A stretch of DNA of 64,000 bases from Lichenostomus cassidix (taxonomy: Eukaryota; Chordata; Aves; Passeriformes; Meliphagidae), in NCBI GenBank assembly GCA_008360975.2, contig CM039181.1:6618380-6682379 (forward strand), written 5' to 3'. Below, one piece after another: positions 1 to 11,780 of the stretch (the stretch's first letter is position 1; each line of letters opens with the position of its first letter). Position numbers and translations under genes: made by a program. The notes under the pieces were generated by a model. The model saw nothing but the letters and a program-made list of their open reading frames with translations. It did no database searches and had not been told where the DNA came from.

Positions 1-1199
1 GCCAAGCATGCAGAGTAAAACACCCTCCACTGTCCCTCCCCTTTGTGCTTTCTGGTTGTTTGGTGAGGTGTGATGTGAGACAGGGAAAGACCTTCCTGGC
101 ATTTATTAGCAATCCTGACTTCTGAGATTTCCTTGCAATCATCCTCCATGACAAACACAGCCCCAGATACTGTGTACAGTGCTGTAATAAAGTCCTGGCT
201 TTTATTTTTATTTTCAGCCTTGTGGCTGTCAAGCAGCATTTGGGTCTAATCCATGGCATCACCCCCAGGCTGAATGCAGGCAACACAGAGTTGGGCAGTG
301 AGGATGCAGCATGTGCTTGAAAGCCCAAGCTGGCCTTTGCTCAGAGAGGAAGCAAGTTTGCAGTAGCCCAATCCCTTAAAGAGCTTATCTCCTCCTCTCT
401 GCAGCAGCACAGGGGGCAATGGTGCAGGAAGGGCTCCAGCCCCTGCCTGCTGATGCAGAGACTCTTTGGACTAGCACAAGGTGTGGATGTTCAGCAGAAA
501 CCTGAGCAGCTGAAGAGGAATGTCTCTGATCTGCATTTTCAGAGAGGAGAATGGAACACACATCTTCCAAAGGCAGAGGAGCAGATGCACAAACATATCT
601 GGAGGTCAGCATCACTTTACTCTGGTGAGGAGCTGCTCAGTGAGGCAGACTCTGGCACATCCCAGAAATGAGTACAGATCCTGTTAAACAGGGCACCTAG
701 TTACAGTTTGAACCTCCTGGCTGGGGCTGAACAACCTGAATATTACAGCCTGAAGAGTGGAAAAAGCCTTTAATGATCTGAGCCAATCTAATTCTACCTA
801 GATAATCCTCTGGCAATTAGAACATCATAATCAAAAACCCTCTTAAGGGATGGTGGGCAGTTGTGATTTGTAGAGCTCATTGAAAGAGGCTGAAGGCCTT
901 AAAAGACAAATTATCATCTCCCAGCCCAAATCATTAGTCAAGAAACTTTCCACAAAGGGAATAAACATCTCTGCATCTCCGTAAAATATCTTTCCTGGGT
1001 GAGATCACTTTGAGTAATTAATTTCTAAAAAGCCTGTGCCTGTGTTTGCACTGTAAACACACACACACTGCATCAGAAATTTCCTTTCGGTACATTCTGC
1101 TAAGCTTAAACAAAATTCTTGATTTTAGAAACACTAGACAGGACATTGTAAATCACCACCTTTGAAGGCATAAGTCAATGCCTTCCTTTTGCTAAGTAC
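1..1199. other. No gene recognised; ordinary noncoding sequence
   Basis: Short open frames occur on both strands around 385-670 but show no domain, codon bias or splice context, and they overlap each other on opposite strands. A short (CA) run lies near 1058-1069. Nothing else stands out. Confidence 0.6.
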
Positions 1200-1580
1200 A
1201 CTTGTAAAAACGCACACAGACATTTTCTAGAACTTTGAACAATTCACTCTCCCGGTAAGACGAAAAATGGTTTGCATACACCTGGTATGGAAAGTGATAT
1301 CTAATCTCTTATGTTTGCGACTGGAGAGCGCTCAGGTCAATCAACATGCAATAGAAGGCAGTGGTAACTCTTATTTTCTATTTAATTTTACAGTCGAGGT
1401 TGAGTATTTGTTTTTCGAAAGATTGGAGGGGTTGGCTGGCAGTGCCAGCGGATCGGACTCTTTTTATCTGCCTGCTTGTTATGAGGAGCAGGCAGGTGCA
1501 AATCAAGCTTTCCAACACGGTCGGCAGCAATAATCCCCACCTGAGCTCTGCCTGGCCACCTGCTCCCCAGGCACACAGAT
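1200..1580. promoter_or_regulatory. Candidate conserved noncoding element (CpG-retaining block)
   Basis: Seen: unlike its CpG-poor surroundings this stretch keeps many CpGs (for example in GAGCGCTC, TTCGAAAG, GCGGATCGG and ACGGTCGG) and combines AT-rich homeodomain-like words with a TAATCCCC (OTX/bicoid-type) word near 1531. Short open frames cross it on both strands but none resembles a protein. Inference: old vertebrate enhancers typically look like this. An unrecognised noncoding exon is the alternative. No conservation data were available. Confidence 0.35.
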
Positions 1581-3929
1581 AACCCAGGCTGAAGCTAGTG
1601 CACTTCTAAGTCTTTGCTAAGCACAGGCTCATAAATGACTCAAATTACGGTAACATCAGTGGGTATGACAATAGATCAATATTTGATCGCTGACAGTGAT
1701 TTCTTCCTGATTCACCCCAAGGCATGCAGCCCTAGCCCAAGGTAATGCACCTGTGCTTTATGGACAGCCTGTTCAAAGCCTTGCTGAAGATGGCAGCTCA
1801 TTTCCTGATAACCCTCATGCCACCCAGCTTGTTATTAGAGCCAAGGTGTCCTCAAAGCTACTGAATGGTGTGATTTTCTTTCAGCCAGTGATCAAAATCC
1901 ATAAGCTTTGCATGCAGAGGTTGGACCTCAATTTACAGTGGCATTTATTATTTTTATGGGAAATTACCTTCCCCTGCTTAGTGACACATCCATCCTAAAC
2001 CACACAGTGTGAGGTGGCTGCCAAGAGGCACAGCAGGCAGGAAAAAGCAGAGATGTGCAGAAGCAAGATTGTTAGGAGGTAATGCCACTTCTCTTATGTA
2101 GGAAAAAGAAAAAGAAAAGAAAAGAGAGATGTGGCTTGGCCTCATTTTTCTGTTATCTAAATAGATTCATTTATTGGCTGTAAATTACAACTGTCTGCAT
2201 GGTAAACATTCCTTGCTCCCCAGTCCTGGCACACTGACGTTCCTTGCCACTGACTGAACCACCAGGTTTTACTCTCCTGAGACATTTTAAAGCTGCACAT
2301 CACAGAGGTGCCACAAAACACACCAAGGAAACCACCTGCAGCAGGGAAGCCCTGCAGAAATAGAGCTTAACCTGCTGAATTGTTTATTCCTTTCAAATAA
2401 ATGTGCCACATGCCATTGAAAGAGCTGCCAGCTAAACCTCTGTTTGCATCACTGTCACTTTCCTGCAGGGCTGTGGAGAGGTGGGAATGGGCAAGGGCTG
2501 GAATCTGAGCTCTGCTGAGAGGATTGGAGGATGATATGTGAGGGAATAAATTCTCAGCAAACACCTCATTAGCACACAATTAAGCAGAGAAAGTTATTTG
2601 AGGTTGATTTTACAGCTATGCCAGGGGAAAATGAAATAAAGGCATTGGCTTCCCCAGGTTTGCAAGGGACATACTTGTCCATTATTTGATGGACATGATA
2701 AAAATGAGATAGTAAATGAAGTGGTCATTGCTGACTCCTGACATGGATCCAGCTCAACAATCCCACAGTAAAAATCTAGCCCAAATAATCAAATTCTCCC
2801 TCACCCACTCCTCCACTGTAGGAAATTGCTAAAATTCAGTGCCTACCCTCTGAACGGCAGGTGAAGCAGTTACCATCACCCTTCACAGTGCTGTTGGCTC
2901 CTTCTTTGATGTGGTCTGGGAGGAGCTGCAGGTCTCACTGTCACCGCAGAGCACATAGATAGGGAATGGAGAGGTTGGATGAAATGGGAAAAAATTGAGG
3001 GAAGAAAATGAATCTACCTCGTGAAAATTAATGACAGATATGTATTGATGGTGAACAATGCACTAGAATGAAATTGTGAAGATTTTTAACAGTCTTTCAC
3101 TCCAGATGATGCAAAAATGTTCTTAATTTTTTAAATATTTTGGGTGTTTTTTTAATCAAAGCATTTTTTATTCCACCCCACTCTTTCAAGCTAGGGGAAA
3201 AATTAAAATAAATTTAAAAATTAAAGCCAAAGAAATCAGCAACTCTTCTGCTAACAAGGCTGTAAGACCTTTTGATGCTACTATCCTCATTACCTATAAG
3301 CCCTTCAAACCTCACAAAAATTTTAAAAATATCTTAACAAGTTGACTGGAAAAGCCCCATCAGGAAAACAAAGTCATGGTCTCATGTTTTCTAGAAGCTC
3401 TAGAAACTCTAATTGGTAAACTCTGTAAATATTGTTGGTCACCATACTGCATGTCTCCAGATTACTGACATTGTGTGTTCCTTTTGCCAGGGCTTGTATT
3501 TCATTTTGTTCATACATGATAAAAACTTGTATGTCTTTTCAAAACAAGTGCTGCAACATATCAAAAGGATGTGCAGGCAATATGAGTACAGGGAACTGCA
3601 GCAGCACTCTACCTGACATCATTCCCTAGTGTGGAAAAAGGCCAAGAATATTTTAGCATATTCAGGAAAAAGGAGAAATAAAGCAAACAGCATGCAGAGA
3701 ACCGTTCCACACTCTGAGTGAAGAGAGTACAGTTACTTCATGCTGGATTTATTTCAGCACAGCATAACAGCTTTCCACAAAGTGGTTTAGATGGAATTCC
3801 CAGGTGACATGTTGTGTATTTAAATACAGCCTGCCTAGGATTTAAACAAACAGCTTTTATATTAATTAGAAACAAACCCTCTCCATTGGAAGGTATTAAC
3901 TGTTTCTAAATTGCACCCACAACACTTAC
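1581..3929. other. No gene recognised; noncoding with a purine tract
   Basis: Mostly AT-rich sequence. An A/G tract lies at about 2101-2128 and an A/T-rich stretch at about 3120-3230. Open frames of up to about 80 codons are scattered and overlapping, with nothing protein-like. Confidence 0.6.
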
Positions 3930-4240
3930 TCAGACTTTGATTCAGTTACATGCTTTGAAACTTGCCAGCCACTCGTAGTCTAATACGCTCTAACCACAGT
4001 TTACAGCAGTGCAATAAAATATTGATTCAACTGTTTTAACCTTTCATCGATCGGCAAAACACGTAATTAAGTCCTAGGAGCAAGAGAACAGCTCACTGCT
4101 AGCACACCAGCCTAGGTACACATTTACAGCCCCAGCCTGGCAGAATTGTTTTATGCATGTTCTGCAGCAATACACATGCCAATTATCTCTTTGCTGGTTT
4201 CTGATTACAGTTTAATCAAAAACACTCCAGTAGGAGCTGA
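3930..4240. promoter_or_regulatory. Candidate conserved noncoding element
   Basis: Seen: a CpG-bearing block (ACTCGTAG, ATACGCTC, TCATCGATCGGC, CACGTAATTAAG) with several homeodomain-type sites, a CAATAAAA (HOX/CDX-like) word near 4011 and AACCACAG (RUNX-like) near 3992. A second AT-rich part follows with TTATGCATG and GTTTAATC. No open frame of note crosses it. Inference: developmental enhancer-like. Multi-species alignment would decide. Confidence 0.35.
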
Positions 4241-5791
4241 ATATAGACTGCCAGGCTCTGTGCTGACCACGAACATTGATTTCAGCAGCTGAGAACCTGA
4301 CTCAGATGCTTTGGATCACCCTGATTGCAAAGGCCCTGTAAAAAGTCCAGTGGCTCCCAGGAAGAGCAGGAGTTGTTAGATCCACCTGATCCTGGGAGTG
4401 CAAACTCCCTCTGAAGGCAGAGCAAAGCTCTTTTCTTAAATTCACAGGGTTATTTAGTAGCTCTGAAGTTTTTAGAGCCTCAAAATCAAACCCTCTCCGT
4501 AAGATAACCACCTTGTCTTGGCTCCCAGGAACAATGTTCCGCTTTTCTTAGCTTTGACCCCATTAGGTAAATCCATGTGGATTTTTTTTCCAGCTGACTA
4601 GCTGAAACAAAATGTTTTTTCTCTTGGTTTACCTCACACCATTCAAAAAAGCTAAACAGATCCTCAAAATGTTTGTTATCAGATTGAATAGGCCAAATGA
4701 ATCCTTTGTGCTTGCAGCCTGTTTTTCATTAATTAGTGGAAACCCAACGTGACAATATGCAATATCACAGTTTCCCTAACCCTACCCCAAATCCAAAGCC
4801 AATACCATGGCTGGCTCAGGTCTGAAAGCTGTAGGAGCAGCAATGTTGGTGCCTTTCTGGGATCCTTTTGGCCTTTTTTTCCAGGCCCAGTGTTCTTGGA
4901 CCTGTAGGTATTGTTTTGTTTGTTTGAATATATATCATAGTGGCAGATAATACTTTTTTTTTTGCCTAGGACATTTTAATAAAGTCATGTAAATAAAATA
5001 TACAGACAAAGAAAAATGGTGGTAATTCATCTCTTTTGGAAATCTCTCTATTCTTGTACAAAACTCCTCTCTTTCGGGTTCTCTCATAGATATTTTAAAT
5101 TCATGGATGTATTTTCAGAAATCTCTACGGAGTCTTTACTCTCCTAGCTTTGTTTGATGAGCCCTAGGAACACACTAATCCAAAATCTAAGCAAGTTCTG
5201 TGGCCAGATCCCATTGCTGATGGAAAACTGGAACCATCCATGGAGAACCACTGATTTGTGTCCCCTAGCAGTCTGGCTTACATGAAATGAGATGAAATAG
5301 TGGCTTTTAAAGCTACTGCAGAAAACACTAAGAATGTCTTTCTCAGGCTGACAACAAACTCCATTTTGCTGTCATCCTTCTCAGTGGAACATCCTTGAAA
5401 GACATGATGCCCCACAAGAGGTCAAAGGAATAAGGTGCTGTCCCAGCAGGCCAGCAGGAGAGCTGAATCTGCATTTTCCTGGCCTCTCTGCAGATCCTCT
5501 GCTGGTAAGAGTACAGCTGAGATTAGGTGTCAGATTTATTCCAGTGAGAAACATTCATCTCGGTTGTTTCTCTTCTAGCCAAGCAGACAAGCTCCAAAAA
5601 TTGAGACCTGGAGGCAGCTCAATGATGCATCACTTCCCAGGGAACAGGGCTGAAAAGAAGGAATACAAAAGAACCTCAACATATCCATATCCATGTATCA
5701 AAATTTAGGCAAACCAGCAAGGCAGAAATTCTTTTCTTGGCAAGCTTTGCTGTCAGCCATATTCAATGAAATAAACTCTTATCTTGGACAC

Positions 5792-5817
5792 CTCTGCTGA
5801 TCCAGCTACTGCATTAT
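5792..5817 (+). repeat. Copy 1 of a 25-bp word repeated 57 kb away
   Basis: This word matches 62850-62874 at every base except one extra C in this copy. Similarity does not clearly extend into the flanks. It could be the surviving core of an old dispersed repeat or a shared regulatory word. Its function is unknown. Confidence 0.5.
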
Positions 5818-6174
5818 CACACAGGAGGTAATAATTTTTATGTTTGACATCCAGGAACATTAAATATTCACCTACTAGAAACTGTCCTGAGAACCATGCA
5901 ACTAGACTTACCCTGTGTTTTCAAATTAAATACTTTCTTGTTATGCAATACAGACCCTGTCAACAAAACTGAGTTTACTGATACTTTTTTTACTACGAAC
6001 AGGAAGAAAAGAGTTTGTTTTGATAATGCCAAAACATTTTGTTTCAGTGAAGTTGTTCCGAAACATAAAGAAGTGCTGTTAATTCACATGTATACAAAGA
6101 AATGAAAAATTAACTCAAGAAGGACTGAATTTCTAATTTCTGAGTTCCTCTAAACCTAGCCATGCTCTCAGATG

Positions 6175-6191
6175 AGAGATCTCAGATCTCT
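6175..6191. repeat. Perfect short inverted repeat
   Basis: Eight-base arms AGAGATCT and AGATCTCT are separated by a single C. They could form a small cruciform but are too short to imply a function. Confidence 0.7.
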
Positions 6192-6210
6192 TGGATATGT
6201 TATAACACAG

Positions 6211-6258
6211 AAAAAATAAGATAAAAAGATTAAAAAAATAAGATAAAAAATAAGATGT
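6211..6258. repeat. A-rich degenerate tandem repeat
   Basis: Three imperfect units built on an A-run followed by ATAAGAT lie next to each other. Low-complexity sequence. Confidence 0.7.
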
Positions 6259-9200
6259 TTAGTTACTCTCATCAAGTCAACACCACTGCTTTAAATTCAG
6301 CTAGAACCCAAATCTGACTGACCACAAAACCTCCTGCATGTGTCATCTCAGGGCTCCTCCTGGGACAGGAGAGCATCAGTCCTTCACAGCCCTGGCTGGA
6401 GGACTGGGAGCATGTCAGCTGCAGCAGCAGGATCAAAACGACAATCACGAGGGTGACAGGTCTTGCTGGGATGACAGGCAGGGCGTGCATGTGCAGTGAG
6501 CACATACATGTGTACTCTGTTGCCCCCAAACTCCCTGCTGGCCCTTTTCTTGTGAGCCAGCGGGGCACTGAGCCCGCTGAGAGGACTGACTTGTGCAATT
6601 TCAATGCCCTTTAGTGATGCACGAGAACAGAGCCGACAGCAAAACAGAGGGGATGGGGCATGGCAAGGCTGCTGGTGATTTGCATGGCCATGAAGCCCAG
6701 GATTTGCCCACACCATGTCATTCAGGGAGCAGCAATTACAGATATTTACACTGATAATTCTTTCTGGCAAATATTCTAAGGAGACCTCCTTACAGAGACT
6801 GCCACATTCTAATTACAAAACAAAGCCATGGATGCCTTCAGAGTCTTGCTTAGAATCATAGAAAACCCACTGGAGGCATTAGGGGGAATATCAATATGTC
6901 ACCCCAGACCTGTCCTACCCCCCTATTACTCATACAGATCTTTGTGGGGACCAAAGTGCAGTAATCAGCCTATAGTTACCTGGAGGTTTACCTCAAAAGC
7001 AGAGCAATCAGAAAACTAAAATATGCCCCTGTTGTCAGTGACAGCCCACATAGAGGTAACACAGAAATCTGAGCTGGACCACTTGCCCCAGTGACCCCAA
7101 TTCCTCAAGTGCTGCTTCCTTCCACCATAAAATGTTCCCAAGGCTACCACTTGAGAAAGAGGGAGAAACACCCAAATGTCCTGTTCTCTCCCTCCCCAAA
7201 TTATTCTAGACATCCATATCCAATCCCTGAAGAGCTTTGTTTGTGGTGATTAACAGTAAATACTGAAATGCATCTCTTGATACACAGAATTTCGTACTCA
7301 AGAGTAGCACCAACAACCTTCTCCAAGTTTTATCTTGCAAAGAAACTCTGCAAAAGTACACCATTATTTTCTGAAGAGACAAAGAAACATCCATGTGGCT
7401 CCAATGTACACAACAAGATCAACACACAAATATAGATATTAAAAAGGCAACACCAAAATACAATGAGCATGTGCTTATGGTGACTGTTTTGCTTGTAAAG
7501 GTGTTTTAACTTCATTTGGAAATGCCTTCCTCTCCCTTTCTGGATACACAAGTGCAACATTCAAAAAGAAATCCCAGTTCACAGGATCCAGTTTGCAAAG
7601 GTAGTAATTGGGAAGCAAATTTCAGAGTCCATATTCTTCTTATGAGTCACTTTGTCCGCTGCAAAATTATTGCAATGAAAAGATTTTTCTTTTTCTTGAA
7701 GTAAAGCGCAATTAAAGTGACCTGCTTTGCCTAAGTTAAAACAGGAGTGAAATGAAGAATCTGACCCACTCCTCTAATTTTACAGGCTTAATAGTAATCT
7801 AGCTATGCTATTCACTTAGAGAAACCATTAATTTTGCTATGTGGCTGAAACTAGAAGGCTTCAGCTTTCTTTCTCTCACTTTCCTCCCCTCTTTTTGCTC
7901 TTTGTCTATGCACCTGTTTGCACCACTTTACCATCCCGTTTGAAAAACTTTGGGTAATCCTCTGGCACTAACCCTGGTGTGATAATACTCCTGTTATTCA
8001 GCAGCATAATTACAAAGGGCAACACAGATAAAACATGTCTTTCACTTCTGCTGTGAATGTGCCAGTTTTGCCAGGCTTCAAGGTGAATGATTTCTAAAAC
8101 CTGCTGTATTTAATCTTAATCTAAATTCTTCACACAATGAAACTTCCAGCACTTTAGGGGAAAATGGTTACTTTTGATACATCAAAGTGAATGCTAATGG
8201 TCAAAACTTTTACAGCAGCTTCTTTAGCAGCAGCCCCTTCTCCAAAACAGTTTAGGAACCTTGAACAGATCTACTGAGGGACATTAGATTTTGCTTTGAC
8301 AAGGCAAAGCTAGAGCAGAGGGAAGTGAAATGCTGGGACCAGGCAGCAGACAAGTGGCATAGGCAGAAATAATTCCTTTAGCTGCTGCATCATTAGCCTT
8401 CGGACCTAGGTAGCATCACTAAAAATGATGAATTGGGTGTGTTGCTTTCTTTTTGTTTTTTTCTGATGACTTTAACTAATCTTCCACCTGGAAGAGAGTT
8501 TGCTATCCAGTTAAAGGCTCAACAAGACAATTAAATCTTGCCTAGTTCCTATTAGGGATAGGGAAAGTCAGCATCTTCACATCCCTTTTTCCCTCCTGCT
8601 TTGTCCCTCGACAGGGAAGGCCAAGCTTTGCTCAGTTTTGTGTTTCATAGCAGGTTTGGTATCAAGTGGGAAGAGTGGTGCCTTGGGTCTCTGCTCATGG
8701 ATTTCAGACTTGTGACCACTCTTGTTAAACCCTGAAAAAGAGCATTTTCCTGACTGTCTCATGCAGGTGCAGTGGCTGAAACAAGACCCAGGAAGAAACC
8801 TCTTCCAGGCAGATAGGCAATAGGGAGCACATGGAGAGCTGTAAAGCAAGATAAATTCCCCTGCACTCTCTTTTTGGTAGCCTAAACAAGTCATCTAAGT
8901 TTAGAACCAGTTTTTCTCCCCCATGGAATAGACAAATGTTGTTCCCTTGTAGTATTTGTCATGCTGCATTTTTCTCAGCCTGCTGAGCAGTTTGGGACAG
9001 GACAGCTGTTCCAGAGCCATGCTTAGCTCTGGGCCCTCAGCTGGACATGGTGATTGCACAGTGATGATAACTGCAGCAAATTTGGCAGATGGTAGGAATC
9101 ACCAATAAATACACACCCACCATGAATCTTTAAAATATTTGTGACTTTTTTTCTGGAATCTTTGCTCAGTCAGAGTCCCCAAGGACAGTGCTTGCCAGAC

Positions 9201-11339
9201 AGAGCCAGTCTAGCACAGCCTCCTGTGATCTCTGAGAGATAAGAATAAAGGTATTGATCAGTGCCTAGAAGAAAGTCAACCATATTATGTAGTCCAAGAC
9301 AGCTTTGTGTACTCCCAAGGTCATCTCCCAAACCACTGGATTTTACTTTGCCCCCCAGAGAACTCAACAAGGCCTAAGTAGAAGAAGGACATCTTCAGTT
9401 GCTTCTTCACAAACTTCTCAGCAATCTTTTTAGCCAAACTAGGAAAACTGTTGCCCAGGAACAATAATTAGCCACAATGTCAGCAAAAGTTAAGCTAAAA
9501 CAGAGGGAAAGATTAACCTCTCCAGCTCTGGGTTTTGCTCCTCACAGCCTGTCCCAGCATCCCAGATTTCTCTGTAACAAAGCCAGCCTAAATCAGACTA
9601 TGTGCAATGGGGAACAAATATCCTTATATTCTTTCTAGCACTACAAAGACAGTGATCATTTCCAAATCCCATCATTTTCTGCTCAAGGAAACCATGGGAT
9701 TGAGAAGTTTCAATATCTGAATCAGGACAGAAACTATCTAGGTTTGCAGCTTAGCATCCATGAAAACTTGAAATGGATCAAAAACCCAAAGAGAACACAA
9801 ACTGCCTGTGCACCTAGCAATTCCATAGGGAGCCTTCCAAGGTCAAGCAAAAATAACATCTTCTGCACAAAAAGCCAAAAAAGAAACTGAAGGAGCTAAT
9901 TCTCTGTACACAGGTTCATCAGGTGAAGGATGTCAGTTATTTGGTGGATGGGCATATTTTCTAAGTTTCAATTGAATTAGGATAATTTTCTGACACTTTG
10001 GCTGTTCACCAGAATCTCATCAGGACAGAAATTGGGCAGAAACCCTTCTAGAACAGACCTGATTGTGAGAGATCTTTCATTCCATGGTCTTAGCCAGCTG
10101 GAAACACTGTGAATAGCCTCTTCAATGATATTTCAGTCTCCTGCTTTTGGACCCAGATGAAACCAGGAAGTGCTGTGAAACCATAAATACCATTAAAAGA
10201 CAGAGAGGGAGAAAGATTAACCAGAATTTGGACGAGCTCCAAAACTCTGCCTTTACATGGGGCAAAGGTTCAGGCTGGTTTTCACAGATCAGTTTGTCCA
10301 CCTCACTTATTTCCCACTTTTACAAGACATAATGTGCCTTTGCTTCTCTTTTGCTCCCTTCTACACCAAGTGCTGCTCATATTCCTTACACATCAGGCAA
10401 TGTGTGTGCAGAAAGAGAGAGGACTGAAAGCATGGCAAGACTCCACAGCTAATCTGGGATCAGAAATAGTGGGTGGGAGGAGCTGATTCCAGCTGCAAGG
10501 GGTTATATGGAAATATCCCTCTTGATTTTTTAAAGTCTTGCCCCATGTAGCACTGTTGGTCATTAGCTAGAAATGATAATACATATTATTGATCAAAAAT
10601 GAATAGAGAAATTCATTGCATAGGTCAGCAGAGACAAAGAAAAGAAGTTTTTTGTTCTGGTTAGCAGAGAGGGGCTAGCAGGAGCCCATTCCATCTCCAG
10701 GTCCTGTGTTCTAAAAGTCAGATGGAGCAAGGAAGGAGGGCTGCTGACCCCTTAACCTCCTGGGCTCCTCAAACACCTTTAAACACAAATGTAAGTGGTG
10801 TCCTAAGCAGTGAATGGTGTCTTAAAATTAAAAACGTTTTTCTCAGGAGCTGAGCAGCTCCTGTACTCACAGGGTAACTCCAGCACTCCCCTCAAACTGC
10901 AGTGTGGGGTGCTGCCTCAGGATCTGAAACTGTGCTGTAGGATCATCTGAATGGGGTGAACTGACTCCTTTAGTGCCCACAGGGCTGCTGGGAGAGCACA
11001 GCACAGACCCTGAACATCCCACACAGCACTGCTGAAACAAGGCACAGTGGACAGACACAGCTGGAGCACACTGAGGCAACATCACCAAAACCAGACAGCA
11101 GCGTATGATATTCCAGAAATGATTTTCAGACAAATATATTTACTTTTCCTTTTGGGGAGAGCAGGGGGAAAGCGAGCTGCACGTCCTTTAGAAACAGTGC
11201 TGGTATTATTCACACTGCCAACCAAACCACTTAAGCTACAGAACCTTTGCAGTACCACAAGTGTAATACAAAAAAAACAACCAAAAACCACTTACTTCCT
11301 TTTTTTTCCCCCCCTGAGTATTGACATTCTTGTGCAGTA

Positions 11340-11780
11340 TTAGGAGAGCTAATTTAGCTTCCAGTTCTAAGAATTTTTGAATCTATAGCCAGTAATTATT
11401 TGCATTCAGGGGTACAAAAGAGGAAAACAAAGCCCACAAATTCTAGCACATTCATGTGGGATTGGGAGTTGAATTAGGATCCTCACACCCCATTGAATTA
11501 TCGGCCCCCCTATTAGAGCCTTATTAAAATGGTAATGATTATAATGCCAGTCATAGGCAGGCTGTCGCACCTGTCAAAAAAAATACCCCGATTATCCTGT
11601 TCATTCAACTGGCTGGCATTCGAATCCACATCTCAGGTTTACTGTTCTGTGAAGTTTTTCTTTTCCTTTCTTTATGGGTTTTTTCTCTTTTTCCCTTTTT
11701 ATGAAGAAGAAAAAAAAAGATACGAGAACGAACACTTCCACAGAGGTGATAAAAAAAAAAAATCCCCTCTAATTTAGCAC
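11340..11780. promoter_or_regulatory. Candidate conserved noncoding element
   Basis: Seen: TTTGCAT octamer-like word near 11400, TTGAATTATCGG, repeated TTATTAAAATGGTAATGATT-type homeodomain words near 11520, CACCTGTCA (E-box/TALE-like) near 11570, and retained CpGs (GTCGCAC, CCCCGATTATCC, CATTCGAATCC). The 3' edge runs into pyrimidine-rich and then A-rich sequence near 11655-11765. Inference: enhancer-like block. There is no coding signal, since the open frames on both strands are low-complexity at their ends. Confidence 0.4.

Larger units (their letters stand above)
4241..11339. other. Long interval without a recognised gene
   Basis: Seven kilobases of noncoding sequence. The part from about 6272 to 6770 is richer in G+C and has overlapping minus-strand open frames of about 110 and 128 codons, without recognisable domains. 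A tandem A-rich tract, a short palindrome and one copy of a 25-bp shared word are listed separately. No transposon ends were recognised. A TTAGAATCATAGAA word near 6849 resembles the terminal repeats of a CR1, but the flank does not support it. Confidence 0.55.

Noticed and set aside
404..420. CTCF-like word CAGCACAGGGGGCAA
   Set aside because: The left half of the core does not fit; weaker than the two accepted sites.
6384..6770. Minus-strand 128-codon open frame
   Set aside because: Cys/His content looks suggestive, but spacing fits no zinc-finger pattern and an overlapping frame is equally open.
6849..6870. Possible CR1 terminus (TTAGAATCATAGAA)
   Set aside because: The adjoining sequence does not continue as CR1; the match is too short.
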